A DNA stretch of 64,000 nt. Source: Takakia lepidozioides (taxonomy: Eukaryota; Streptophyta; Takakiopsida; Takakiales; Takakiaceae). The number at the start of each line of letters is the position of its first letter. Within the stretch, counting starts at the first letter, position 1. Of this stretch, positions 1 through 12,200 are shown one piece after another. The stretch covers positions 61,148,042 through 61,212,041 of the forward strand of contig CM060734.1 of the NCBI GenBank assembly GCA_030704615.1, written 5' to 3'. The position numbers and the translations under genes were made by a program. Below the pieces are notes generated by a model. It saw only the letters and a program-made list of their open reading frames with translations, had not been told where the DNA came from and searched no databases.

Positions 1-1198
1 CTCTAGAAGAGAGAACGGACTAACAGGCGAAAAACTCAAGCCCGTGACGTTCTTCCTAGAGAAGCGACCCTGCCACCCATTCGCCAAAAACAGGGTCTTC
101 TGACAAGTAGCATAAGGACGGACACTAGATGCCACAACAACTGTACTCAGCACTGGGGCATGAGTTCCACCTTCAGCAACATGAAGACTCTTATCTCTCC
201 AGCGTACTCCGATACCATCGCTCCGACATCCAAGCCACTGCCTTTTGCGAGTCAAACACGGAAATTTCCCTCTACAAAACCCGCTATCAGTGCAATTCTC
301 ACGCTTCCCCGTCGTACACACGCCCCGGTCACACAAGAGGGCTTCGCAGGAGCTTTCCTCCCGTCCGCCATCTCACTTGCGTGGTATGAACAAGAAAATG
401 GTGCTTGCTGGTCTACAGTCTATTCCTAAGTAGACACTGCTCATCACACATGCCTGACTCGGGCACACCCTGCAGAACTTCGGAGCGAATCCCCCGCGCA
501 ACAGTCGGGATTTGACTGACACGTCGGTGCTGCAGCAACAGCCGCTTGGCACCTTCAGTTATCAGAGGATTGCGACATAGCCTGTTGTGTAAACCGAGCA
601 CACAACCCAGTTGACTAGCATCTCAACCCAGCCTTTCCCTCTCAGTGGAGCCTCCCTGACAATGAGAGCACATGACGTGGTTACAGAGTTCGTCTCCATG
701 CGCGCAGGTGCAGTGTGAAGAAGCTTGAAAGGGCAGGCAGCCATGGCCGAGTTGCTGCCGTGCTTCAACCCCACTCTACCTATAACCCCCAAGTCCCACA
801 TTGCGATGAGGATGTGGAGAAACTCAAGCTCGCGCGTTCTATGCTCATTGCTTGAACTGTGTACAAGACCATGACCATCTATATTATAATAATGATGGTA
901 AAAAAACAAAAAACATATCTAGCTTAGCACTGGAAAACTAGATAGAGCTCAGCTCTCTCGAGTGATAAGAAAACCAAAGAACACACTGTTGACACCAAAT
1001 ATGAAAACCAAAACCATCACTCTTGAAATAGTAGTCGAGCCGGGGGCCACCCCAAGCTATGGGGACTCCACCCCACAACAACCTACACTCCCATCATGAG
1101 TACACTCAGATCTAAACGCAGTGCAGGAGCTCGGTCGTGCAGGCTCAAAGCGAGAGAGATGAGCCGCGCGACTGCCGTCTCTCGTGAAGATAAGACGG
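1..1198. other. No recognised gene
   Basis: I recognise no gene here. The minus strand has one cysteine-rich open frame from about position 370 to the window edge (about 120 codons) with no family I can name, so it could be the tail of a gene or transposon outside the window. The other open frames are short and overlap one another. Confidence 0.3.
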
Positions 1199-1199
1199 G

Positions 1200-1258
1200 T
1201 CAGGTGTCAAACTAAACTTGACACCTGATTTAACACTTGACCTAAATCAAGTGTTAAA
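1200..1258. repeat. Two adjacent perfect inverted repeats (twin hairpins)
   Basis: Arm TCAGGTGTCAA at 1200-1210 is exactly complementary to 1218-1228 across a 7-nt loop. Arm TTTAACACTTGA at 1229-1240 is exactly complementary to 1247-1258 across a 6-nt loop. The two hairpins touch without a gap. They lie upstream of the Ulp1-like remnant. They may be part of a transposon end or a cruciform-forming site; no function is shown. Confidence 0.8.
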
Positions 1259-1448
1259 TACAAATAATAGCTTTCTTTTAGCTAGTTTCACACTGTGCTT
1301 ATTTAACTTGACAACCATGTTGACGTCAGTCTGTTTAGTACATGAGGCTTCACGAAGGATGGTCTGCTCTGTGCAGGATGGGTGCTCGGTTTGGCAAAGC
1401 ACATGCTCTGCACGTGAAGGCGGGTAATTCCATGCTGATGTTTTTTGA

Positions 1449-2356
1449 AGGGACCCACGGTTTGAATGCGGACTGTCGCCGGATGACATAAAGGCGGTCC
1501 AGAAGGTTGAGTCGGAGTGCACAGATAGACTCCTGGAGCTGTGGTGTCGATTCTATGAGAAGTCGGTTGAGGTTGTTTTCACCAATATTATTGCTGTTCT
1601 TCCAACGTCGACGTGGACGGTGTTGAAGTCATTGGGGGTGGGGCAACATGAAAGCCTTCTGGAGGTCTTGAAAGATTGCCTCAACACTGAACGACTGGGC
1701 AAGGACTTGAAAGAGTGCGATTTCATTTTGGTGCCAATTGGGGACGAGTAAGAACTCTTCTGAGTCTACTGAGACTGTCTCTTGAATCATAGTCTGGTTT
1801 CGCAGTGTCGTCTTGACTCTGAGCGATTAAGTTGACCTCTGTATTTGTGCAGTGGATGGGGTTTGAAGATTGAGTCTGCTGAGTGGTCGGTCTGCTGAGT
1901 CTGCCCATCATGATTGTGCAATGACGCCATGTTGTTTGATACCATTGCAGGGGGCACTGGAGTGTTTGTATCATCGACCTCCGCAAGGGCTGTTACACTC
2001 ACCTGAACTCTATCAGGGACTCGCATAAATGTCCCTTTGTTCTAGGGTGGATTCGGAAGCTTCATGCTGAGTGCTTAGGGTACTCGATGGACTCACCAGA
2101 GTGGCATGAGATTGTCCAAGCATTTCAGTTCCACGCGCCTGATGTGCCCCAACAACCATTCAGCTAGGAGTGTGGCTTTTACGTCATGTCATTCATTCAA
2201 GTGTTTTATGAGTGGGTAAAAGTCAGAAGCAAATCTCCAAGACTGCAAAGCCAAGAGGATGAACACCTTTCACGAAGGACTGGTTTACTTTCAAGTTTGC
2301 ACTTGGGCAGCGAATGCAGTGTGCCCAGTATATCGTGCGGGGGTTGGACAATGTAG
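1449..2356 (+). pseudogene. Ulp1-like C48 cysteine protease, transposon-type, broken
   Basis: This is a remnant of a SUMO-protease-like (Ulp1, peptidase C48) gene of the kind often carried by plant MULE and CACTA transposons. Exon 1 is open at 1449-1747. A GT-AG intron at 1748-1950 joins in frame to give GDEGHWSVCIIDL, in which HW (His codon 1955-1957) is the catalytic histidine motif. The later motif ECGFYVMSF holds the catalytic cysteine (codon 2171-2173). An in-frame TAG at 2165-2167, two codons before that cysteine, would remove it. The usual D-S after the histidine strand appears as N-S (HLNSIRD). The frame then stays open to a stop near 2354. No start codon or N-terminal region is recognisable. 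It lies in opposite orientation to the MULE remnant that follows. Family assignment is fairly sure; loss of activity is inferred from the stop and the substitution. Confidence 0.72.
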
Positions 2357-2689
2357 AGAAACTGCTCTCATGAGTATACTTGTCATGTGAAAGTTATGTA
2401 CCGAAATAAAAAATGCGAGTCTTTTCGCTTACTATTCCAGTGGTGATGAGCACTTTTGTGTACTGTGGGTGCTGACATGTTTTGTAATGTTGTCACTAAA
2501 CTCAATGGACACAATGGTATCAATTTTTCCATGCACTGTGCACCCGAGTCTGCTGAGCTTGAATGTTCGAGCAGTACGCTGCCGAGGCTAGGACTGCTGG
2601 GTCTGGTACCTAGTCTGGGAGGCACCATGTCCATGAGTCCGCTGGGACGTTGGATTGGCATAAGTTGCAGGGATGAGGTGGAAGTGTGG

Positions 2690-2870
2690 TGAGCAGACTT
2701 TTGGAGTGGGCAGCAGACTGACAGCAGACTGGCTTACTGGCGCTCGCAGTTGTTGACTGTGACTCTGTTGGGAGACTGTGCGTGAGTCCGTTGGGAGACT
2801 ATGCTTGGGAGACTGTGTGGGAGTCAGTTGGGAGACTGGAGGAGTCCGTTGGGAGACTGTGCATTAGTCC
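2690..2870. repeat. Degenerate GGGAGACTG / AGCAGACTG repeat tract
   Basis: The tract is built from imperfect 9-25 bp units such as GTTGGGAGACTGTG and GGCAGCAGACTGAC. It resembles the GGACTG-rich tracts at 4430-4830 and 6660-6880, which suggests a shared simple-repeat family seeded through this transposon-rich region. Confidence 0.6.
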
Positions 2871-2912
2871 ATTGCGGCACTTGTATTTTAGAAAGGGACA
2901 ATGCTACCAGAA

Positions 2913-3177
2913 GAATTGCAGACTTATATTGTCTTTTTCGTGATACCTACACGACATGAAACCTTGTCTCTTTTCGAGGAATTGCAGACTTATATTGTCT
3001 TCTTCGTCACACCTACACGACATGAAACCTTGTCTCTTTTCGAGGAATTGCAGACTATATTGTCTTCTCCGTGGACACCTACACGACGTGAAACCTTGTC
3101 TCTTTTCGAGGCATTGCCAGACTTATATTGTCTTCTTCGTGACATCTACACGACCTGAAACCTTGCGAATTTTCGAG
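2913..3177. repeat. 66-bp tandem repeat, four copies
   Basis: Units begin with GAATTGCAGACTTATATTG at 2913, 2979 and 3045, with a more divergent unit at 3111, and each ends in TTTCGAG. The period is 66 bp, a multiple of three, so one + frame stays open and reads as four copies of a 22-residue peptide starting ELQTYIVFF. I see no start or domain that would make it a gene. It sits immediately downstream of the 3' end of the MULE transposase remnant. Confidence 0.85.
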
Positions 3178-3202
3178 TATATATGTGCTGCAGGTGCAGG
3201 TT

Positions 3203-6200
3203 TCAGACACCACCTCTTGCTGGTTCTCCACAAAACCCTAGGCCGGGTTTTCCAGGCCTCACGAAATCTCGTCTCCTTTTCAGAGACATGTTGTTGTTGT
3301 CGTTCAGAGGAAGGAAAGCCTTCGCTGCCGCAGGGTGCAACATTCCAGCCGCACTTTTTGCCAGAATATCAACGAGCTGCCCTCTGCACATATGAAGAGC
3401 AGATCGGGCATGTGCCTCCAGGTATTTGTCATCACCTACAATGCGAAGTATGTCCGCGAATTCTTGTCCAATGAGGCTGAGACCTCCAGAGGTGCCTCGT
3501 CGTAGGGGAAGTTGTCCGGAGGATGTCTTTCCATGAACTGATTGGATTCGTCGTTGCCGCCGGCACATGCCCAAGAGCAAGTTAGGTAATCCTCCATGAA
3601 TGGTTCCCAGCGCCGTGCCACAAGCGCGCACAAGGAGGCCATCCTGCAGGTCAGGGTGAAGCATCCAGGACACAGACCTGATGCTTGCATAAGTTCCCTT
3701 CAGTGCCATGGGCACGTGCAACAACCCCAATCGCAATCAGGATTGTAAACAATGTATGTTGTGCCGGGGTGGTTGCTGCTGAGAACGTAGGCTGGTTCAC
3801 CAGGACCCAAGGGAAGAGTAACACTCTCAGCAGGAATGTCTCGTGCCGCAAGTATAGAACTGGATATGTACTTTTCGTGTTTGTCATTTCTTATGAACCC
3901 GTGGGTCTTCAAATGGATTGCGTACCGGTAGTGTGTTAGCACACGGCCAGTGAGTTCCCATATAAGCCAGTCCACTCTACGACCACTCATCTTGCCTTTC
4001 CCCATGACAAGTCTTGCCTTCAGATTTCCATGGTATGCCTCAATGCTTGCGTTTGTGTCTTGGCTCGCATGAGGGACATGGGGGCTGCTGTACACCACAT
4101 TGCTATTTTGGGCTTCTAGTACTGTTCGAATAGTCAAGAATTCATGTCCTTTCGGGTATTTTGACCTCATACGACGGATTCTCCTGCAACCCACCGAAGC
4201 GCTCTTTTCTCGTTGCGTGGTCCCCCTCTACAGTACATGAGGTCCCATATTCCTTCAACAAGTTTACAGCGGTCACTGGATCCTTTGTTTTCTTGCATGA
4301 TTGCTTTCACATGCCTTGCGGACATGCCAAAGGCAGAGGAAAAATGAGTAGTCCCTTAAAAAACAATTCTGGCACAACACACATGGTACACATTAGAGTC
4401 TTGGGATCGGACTGCAATGGTGGACTGCTGGAGTGGACTGTAACAGCAACCTGTATCAGCGGGCAGAGCCACTGGACTCGCCCAGTGGACAGTACAATGC
4501 CATGACGTTGATGTGCTGGAATAACCCCATTGGACTACCCAGTGGACTTCCCATTGGACTCCCCATAGCTAGGACTGGGGCAGCGGACAGCATCAGAGGA
4601 CTGCCCCATTGGACTGCCAACAGCGGACTGCAGAGTGGGACTTGGCAGCGGACGGCCGACCCAGGGACTGCTGAGTGGACTTGGCAGCGGACTTGCCAGG
4701 GGACTAATGACCGGACTTGACAGCGGACTACCAGTGGATTTTCCCAGCGAACTGCCATCGGGTTTCGCCACAGGAGTCTGCTAGTGGACTGTAGCATGGA
4801 CTGCTGCGTGGACCTCGACAATGGACCGGTTGTTGTGGACCAACAGACTTACCGAATAGCGTTGATTCTGCTTCGACATCGTTCACAATGAAGGCATTGG
4901 GTCGCCAGCTCGGCAAATCTGCCGAGGAGTGAATGCGCAAGGCTCTCATCCACGGAACCAAGTCTCTTGTCCGATTTCTCGCGGATATGAACATAGGCAA
5001 CGGGTATACCGTTCACCACTCGTTGAAGACCATCAACGTGTACAATGGGAACTGTTGGAATGCACAATGTAAGATGGTCAGAGCATGCAAATTCCGCTCA
5101 GTTCTGCACGAGAAGACTTCATAAGAGTGATGAGGTTTGTAGCGGTTCACAATGGGTCTGCCTCTCGGTCTTCCGCAACGTACACATGAAAACATACAGA
5201 AAGGGTCAGCACACCAAATATTATGTGAATGTTGCATGGTACTATGCTATCATGCTCATACAAGTCCATGGAATCGTTCGAATAGTACCTTGTCATGATT
5301 TGTCCCAAAGGTTGCATCACATGCAATGATACGGTCATGTCTTAGTTCCAGCATTCGTCGTTTCTGCCACGGAGTCTGTATGCCAATAGTGAATGTCAAA
5401 TCTCCATCAAAATGCTCGAATGTTGGCTCTAATTTCTCCTCTTGATAGAAAAAAACGGACGCAGGATTCTGGTCTCTCCACATGCGCACACTCTCTGCAT
5501 CATCGGCGTGCTTTTTGAAGGTTTGCCACGCACGTTTCTCGGCAAGGTTGCGAACATCTTGCTCCAACAAGAAATCATCGCGGGTCCATGCATCGCCCAA
5601 GCCGGTGTTGCTCATCACGTGCTCTTTATGCTCCATCATGATTTTGGCGACCGACAGGCCTCGGCACAAACACTCGACGACCCAGGCTTTCAATTCCTCG
5701 CTAATGTGTGGTGCATAGGCGTGGCGGGTGTTCCTGAACTCTGCGGACTTCCCATGCGAGGGTTTCCCTTGCGCATCTGTATGCTCCATGTTGTTGTAGT
5801 ACGTGAGGACACAGATGTCAGGGGCGAGATAACATTGCTGGACCTTGAAACAGCATTGGCAACCACGTTTGTAAGACTCTCCATACTCCGACTTCTTTCT
5901 TTTTGGGCCTTTATGAGGGCAAGATGTTCCAGCACCCACAAGAGGTCCTCCACGCTTCTGTTTTGGATCCTCCACTATTGCCTTGTTGGTGCGCTTGTCA
6001 TCAGGACCGTAGCAGCATTGATACCTGGACAGAAAATTCTAAAATCAATATCCAACGACTTGAGGAAGCATAAAATCAAAGAACTCGTGAAACAAAAAAT
6101 GGCAACAGACATGCAATGAAACGTCAAAAGGACTGAGGATGGTGCACACATAATACTGGACAGAAATGTGTTGGCTTTGGGTGCTTTTCGCGAGCCGGGT

Positions 6201-6472
6201 TCCACTTTAGAATGGACATTCACCCAAAACTGAGTGGGGTAGTCCTCCAAACTCTCCTCTCCCAGGACAAAGTCACCAACTCTATCCCAAGGTATGCAGG
6301 CCTTTTCAACATTCACTCGCACACCCATAAACCCATATTGCGTCTCACTCTTCCAATGGAGATCCTTCCTGTTGAAGGATCCTGGTTTTGCTGTTTGCAA
6401 ACATTGTCGAAGAGGCCGTATAAGCGGGCTTTCCGTGATCAGTATATCATCGGGTTTTGCTTCCACGTCCAT
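3203..6472 (-). pseudogene. MULE (Mutator-like) transposase, broken, intron-containing
   Basis: This is a Mutator-like transposase gene, read on the minus strand. The N-terminal part (about 6472-5289) has a cysteine-rich, FAR1/FLYWCH-like zone (YQCCYGPDDKR, GCQCCFKVQQC). The transposase core begins at IIACDATFGTNHDK and continues across a clean GT-AG intron (5288-5052) into FPLYTLMVFNEW, then NGIPVAYV and SWRPNAFIVNDVEAE, which supply the first two acidic catalytic positions. After a second intron filled with GGACTG repeats (about 4860-4390) comes FLCLWHVRKA. A SWIM zinc finger (CTCPW ... NLCKHQV) lies near 3720-3670. Single-base frameshifts near 5005, 4910 and 3700 break the frame. MULE transposases cut and paste DNA through terminal inverted repeats; I could not identify the TIRs. 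Family identity is secure; exon limits at the 5' end are approximate. Confidence 0.82.
4430..4830. repeat. GGACTG-rich degenerate repeat tract inside MULE intron
   Basis: Dozens of imperfect units of the form GGCAGCGGACTG, CCATTGGACT and AGTGGACTTG occur over about 400 bp. The tract sits between MULE coding blocks (ending near 4862 and resuming near 4370, minus strand). A donor-like GTAAGT follows the upstream block, so the tract probably lies in an intron. Confidence 0.7.
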
Positions 6473-6659
6473 GCCTTATACAGTACAAAGGACACGCTTC
6501 TGAACATGCAAGAAACGCGCCGCAGTACAAGACACGATCGACAACGTGCCAGGAGAACAGTGCGCACGTTCGCGGCTGCTGGCAAGTGGTAGACGGCAGG
6601 GATGCAGGTTTGAATTGCAGCCCTAAAAATGGAGGGCTCGGATGGGTTATGGGAATGGA

Positions 6660-6880
6660 CGGTGGCGATCCTGCGCTGTCAGCGGACTGGATGGTAGGGG
6701 ACTGGCCAGCGGACTGGCGGGCAGACTGGCGGACTGGCAGACTGCTGGGCAGCGGACTGGCCAGCACTGGACTGGCGGGCAGACTGGTGGATTGGCGGGC
6801 AGACTGGCGGACTGGCAGATTGTTGAGCAGCGGACTGGCCAGCAGCGGACTGGCAGACTGGAGGGCAGCGGACTCATGGG
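6660..6880. repeat. GGACTGGC / GGGCAGACTGGC repeat tract
   Basis: Alternating units GCGGACTGGC, GGGCAGACTGGC and AGCAGCGGACTGGCCAGC form a higher-order pattern of about 65-75 bp repeated roughly twice. It lies just outside the 5' end of the MULE transposase and is closely related in unit sequence to the tract at 4430-4830. Confidence 0.75.
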
Positions 6881-6889
6881 CGGGGGACT

Positions 6890-9200
6890 GGCCGCGCGGC
6901 GGACGGGGCGCGGGCGGGGTGCTGGGGAGCCGGGCGTCCGTGCGCGGGGCCCACCGGCCACATCACACGTGCCCATTGAAGACCCTATTATCTTAAAATG
7001 AGAGGCGGCAAAACTGTACCTTGGATTCACTGTTAGATATTTTAGAATGCCATTGGTTGTTGTGTAGAGGTTGGGTAGCACGAGCACGTTCACACTTTCC
7101 ACATGAGCAAGTTCACAGGAGAGCACTTGCGTGAGCACAACGACATATTCCACATATTTCCATAATAATTGAAAAATTTGATATCGTGAAACTTAAATGT
7201 GCTCACGTAGAAAAAATGGCGAACGCCTTTGAAATTTGTGCTCACATGTGTTTTGCCATACGACCATTTCTTGGTGTTGTTACTTGTACATCTCCCCGTG
7301 TTGTGTAATTAATTATTTTTATTACGTATATAGTTGTGAATTATAACATTAAGTATTTAATGCATTATTTCTATGTTTTGAAATGCCTGAATACCACTTT
7401 GGTGTCCCTTTGTAACTCCATTTGAAAAACATATTGGCTTTATAACGTGGAGGACACTAGGAATAGTGTAAGAACTTAATGCACATGTGCAATCTCTGAA
7501 AGGATGGTACACCGGTTTTTGGCATGTCAAATCTTCCCCACCCTCTCTCTGAGTGACATGGAACTGAAGGAGTGTAACTCCGCTCCGGGTTATACGGCCG
7601 AAAGTGTAGACTTCACTCAAGGTTACATGGAAGGGAGTGTAACTCCACTTGGTGTAGATTGCATTTGGTGTCAGAGTCCAAATTTGGCTCAAGTATAAAA
7701 CAGACTTAAGAGGAGTTACACAAAACACAAGGAGACACTTTCCTAGATTACACTAGTTGGAATTACATAGACATGGGTTATATTGGCTACCTATTATTGA
7801 TCAAGAAAACCCAGCACCTCACCACCTATACTTCAATGATCTTGGTATCTGATGATAGCTGTGAAATACATGGTTTGATTCTTGCTCATACAAGAACACT
7901 CCGGTGGTGTTTGATGTCACCCTGTTCCTATATTAAAATGCATCATTTATTAGTGCAAGGTAAGTGTAAAGTAAGATATATCATGAAGATACACCCTTTA
8001 AACAAGGTTATATATCCTGACCAAAAATCTGTCACTCCTGTTATATCCCCTGGATATACCTGAGTATATCCGGTAACTTGTATAATACCTCTTTTCTTAC
8101 TGGTCATACGTGTGAACACAATATACTGCTCTTTCTGAGGCCATTTGTCCCAAAGGCAGCAGCAGCCGCCATGTGAAGTGGCTTTTAGTTATCCGGCAGC
8201 CTGAGTCCTCTCTCTCTCTCTCTCTCAAAATGGCTACTTCAACATGCAGTTAGTCACATATGGCTCCTCTTTGTGAATAGCGAAATCAACTTTTACCCAT
8301 AATTAAATAATAATAAAATAAAAAATTCCATAATAAACTTGAAAACTCGTCCATTTATTTTTCATAAATTGTTCAATAAAAGAGATGTTACCTGAGGGAG
8401 GTGTTATCTGGAGGCAGTTCATGAAATAGTTTTCAACAATGGAGATGATGTGACACCTCCAGAAGGCATAATAGGGGGTTAGCGATTTTTGACACGGATG
8501 CGTACGTAGTCTCCTCTTTATTTATTTATTTATTATTAGAACAGGGGATGGAGGCCAGGCTGGAAATATACTAAATGGAATGGGAAAAAACAACCCGTGG
8601 AGATACAGCCTCTATTTTTTCTCTTTTTTTTCCTCTAGAGAGAAGAGGGGATGGTAGCCCTGCATGCTTTATTTGAACCTCTATTTATTCTAAAGAGGAG
8701 CCAACAAACATGGTTGTTTTTGTATTATGATGGGAAGTGCATGAAAAAAACAAAAAAACAAAAAAGTGCATGGATATAGAAAGGAGAGTAGGTGGGCTAT
8801 GATTACCACCAATTATGGAGCTGCCCGGACAAGGAATATTCTTCCCGAAGATGCGCGTGCTGACCAAGCGTGGGAGGCACGTAAATATAACAAAGTGTAA
8901 TAAATAGAAAGAGTGAGACGGGGTACTTGACGTCCGCTCGCTGTTACTCCACACCCGACCGCGCGGTCGCGGATCGCTGCCGGGTCGCTTGACCGCGGTC
9001 CAAGTCAGGGCGGACGGCGGCATCTCAGTCGGTGGAGTGCGACCGCGGTCGGTTACGGCACCCTGGTGGGGCCACGAAGGACGAATATCCGTAGAATGTC
9101 CGTCCGTCGACGTGTCCCGGGCTGGGAAATATGCGGGGACCCCTGATGGCGTAGCAAGTGTGGAAAAGTGGACCACGGATTGCCTGCGCACGCTCTCTTG
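6890..9200. other. AT-rich intergenic DNA, no recognised gene
   Basis: No open frame here looks like a known protein. The stretch includes a TC microsatellite at 8207-8226, a short internal duplication around GGAGTGTAACTCC near 7570 and 7634, and a GC-rich patch at 8930-9120 just before the phosphatase gene, which is probably its promoter region. Confidence 0.4.
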
Positions 9201-9210
9201 TCTCGTCACG

Positions 9211-9219
9211 TATATATAC
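9211..9219 (+). promoter_or_regulatory. TATA box of the purple acid phosphatase gene
   Basis: TATATATAC lies 52-60 bp upstream of the ATG at 9271, in a suitable position for a short 5' leader. The call rests on motif and position only. Confidence 0.5.
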
Positions 9220-9270
9220 ACACTGTCTGCAACAAATGATGAAAAGTGATTTGTGATCTCGAGTGATTCA

Positions 9271-12200
9271 ATGGCGCAATGGAAGGGGTTGATCGGGTGT
9301 GTGTTGGTGGCGTTGGTGCTCTGTGTGGGAGAGTCGGCCTATGTGCGTCCTCCTGCTCGCGAGAACCTTTCAATCGACCTCGCTAAGAAGGATTCCACTG
9401 ATCCTGACCAGGTAAAGGAGGAATCGACTCAAGAGAGATCTTGCATGGTTGGGTCTGGGTCTGGTTCTGCTGTGGCAGAGTGAGAGGTAGAAGCTGAATA
9501 GATCTGAAGAAAGCTGGAGAGTGGGGTGATTACCACAGGTAATGAACATTAATTTGTTCAAAGGTTTATCGCGTGGTACATGTTTGGGTTAGGTGAGGGT
9601 CACAGTTTGAATCAAGATCAATGCATGCGTAAGCTGCACACGAAATATTGTTCTACATTGCCAAAAATTATTGGAAGGTGGCATCGGATGAATTTGCAAG
9701 GCTCCCGCTTTGGTTGCACAATTAGTCTGCTTTTTTCGAAAGCTGTTGCACGAAGTCTTCTCCCTGTACAGCTCTCCCATTTTTCGAATGTGGGAAGAAT
9801 CCTTAGTCCCACTAAAACCCGAGAAAAGTAAGAGGGGCAGATAGTATCGTGGCAATCGAACAGGTTCGTGAGTAACACGAGATCTGTATCTATAGATCAG
9901 TTTATCAATCAGGCTTGCTTTAATAGATGGGGAATTAGGCGGGCTGAAATTTGCTGGTGGAGGATATGCTTGCTTGTAACTTATACCACCCAGCGGTGAT
10001 AGTCTTCACATTCTACTTCTACGCTAAAGGTCCAGAAAGCAGTGTGGATATATATATACGAATGAATCTCCAGGAATAGGAAGGGGGTGGGGAGAAAGGC
10101 AAGAAGGAAGTCACGAGGTCCACGGAATGTCCAAAGAGACCTTCCGATCACAGAGACTGTTAAGCTCTGTACTCTTTGTGGCCATGAACTCTGTTACATT
10201 GTTTCCTGGCCGGAGCAGAGAAATAAGAGTAATCTTGAGAGGAGAGGTGAAGTGGGAGAATGTTTCTTGCTGTTTACCAATAGAACAAGGGGGGACAACA
10301 GGTGCATGTGTCATTGGCTGGACCCAATCAAATGAAGGTGTCATGGATGACCTCCGCAACCACGGTGCCAGCCACTGTCCAATATGGAACGTCGCCGGGG
10401 CAATACACTGCAAGTGCAAGTGGGGTGACAACAAGCTACAGCTTCCTTCTCTACAAATCTGGTCAGATGCACCATGTTGTTTTGGGTCCACTGGCAGACA
10501 GCACCACTTATTACTATTTGCTGGGAGGTTTCGGTCCTGAGTACAGTTTTACAACTCCTCCTCCTGCAGGTCCCGCTGTGCCCATCAAATTCGCTGTCGT
10601 CGGTGAGTTTGCTAGTCTTACATTCTTTCTCCCTCACCCCCAGAAACCCACCCTGAATATAAGAACACTGTCAACAATGAATCGAAAGGTGGCCCCTGTA
10701 CTGTGCATACATGTATTCATTGTCACAAGCGACATTTGAGCCCACACCGACCCTGAAGCAATCTCGTATACTTTTCTCTTTCATAATTCAAGGACAGATT
10801 TGATGCCATCTCAGTGTTGTGTGAGGACTTCGGGAAAACTTAATTTGTATTCTGAGGAAGCAAATGACTAGTTTGAGCAGCTTACAGTACGATGCATGCA
10901 TGCGGATGACAAACTTTAACTCCTGCTTGATTGAGAGCATGCAGGTGATCTGGGGCAAACTGCATGGACAACATCCACACTGCAACACATTGGGAATTCG
11001 GTGTACGATGTCCTAATATTTGCTGGGGACCTTTCGTATGCTGACTATAATCAACCCCTGTGGGACTCATTTGGCACGCTGGTGTCACCGTATGCCAGTC
11101 TGAAGCCATGGATGGTGACACAAGGAAATCATGAGGAAGAGGGGCTCTTAGCCATTGAAAAGTTCAGATCGTACAACACACGATGGCAGATGCCGCATAA
11201 CGAGAGCGGCTCAACCTCCAACTTGTATTACTCTTTCGAAGTTGCCGGGGTTCATGTTCTCATGTTGGGCTCCTATGCGGACTACAGCAGCGGCTCTGAC
11301 CAATACCAGTGGCTTCAAGTAAGCTCGTTTTCCCCCTGCCGGACGTCTCTCATATACTCGAGGCAGTGCCCTGTGTTGTGGCCCTTCTTGGGTTGGGGTT
11401 CATTCAGTCCTCAAATTATTCGATCCTATGATTAAGGGACTGTCTTCCAGAAGTCTATGTGCAGGCTAGATCTATCTCATTTCGTTGTTAATGATCATAC
11501 TGTCACCGAATACTACCTCACTGCATCTTCTTGTAACGTTTTGATGACAGAACGATTTGGCGACGGTAGACAGAACCAAAACGCCGTGGCTGATTGCTAT
11601 GCTGCATGCACCCTGGTACAACAGTAACTCTGCTCACCAGGGTGAAGGAGATGGCATGATGGCAGCCATGGAGACATTACTTTATAATGCCAAGGTCGAC
11701 ATCATCTTTGCAGGCCATGTCCATGCCTACGAGCGCTCGGTGAGTATTCGGCACTCGACTCCCATCTCCCAAACAAATACCCAATTCGATCTGAAATGTG
11801 CTACCTTTGCTAAATTCCGTCTGCAGACTGAGTACAAACTTTGATAGAGCCCTCTTCGACGAGAGATCAGGTGGCTCTCTCGAGGCTTCTCTTTGCTATC
11901 AACTAGATTTTGACCTTTCCCCAGCACTTGGCAGTGCGTAAACTGTACTTAGCAATTTGATTTTTGAAGGGAGATTCTCGAGATCACTCATGAATGTAAA
12001 TGCTACCTTGTACACGACCTCGTTTCCAGAGAGGATTGGGATAGATTTGCGTATGACACTGACTACAGTACTGACCGAAGTCATGTGCTGCCTTGGGTGA
12101 CAGACACGAGCATATTTGAAGCAAGTGGATCCATGTGGTATTATATATATCACCATCGGTGATGGGGGCAATCGTGAAGGTCTTGCCAAGGAGTATGTGT

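Noticed and set aside
5442-6119. A 225-codon + strand open frame
   Set aside because: It lies antisense to the MULE transposase N-terminal part, where recognisable protein similarity is on the minus strand.
6457-7153. Long overlapping open frames rich in Gly-Leu-Ala-Asp-Trp-Arg or Pro-Ser
   Set aside because: They translate the GGACTGGC repeat tract; repetitive DNA without stops gives false frames on both strands.
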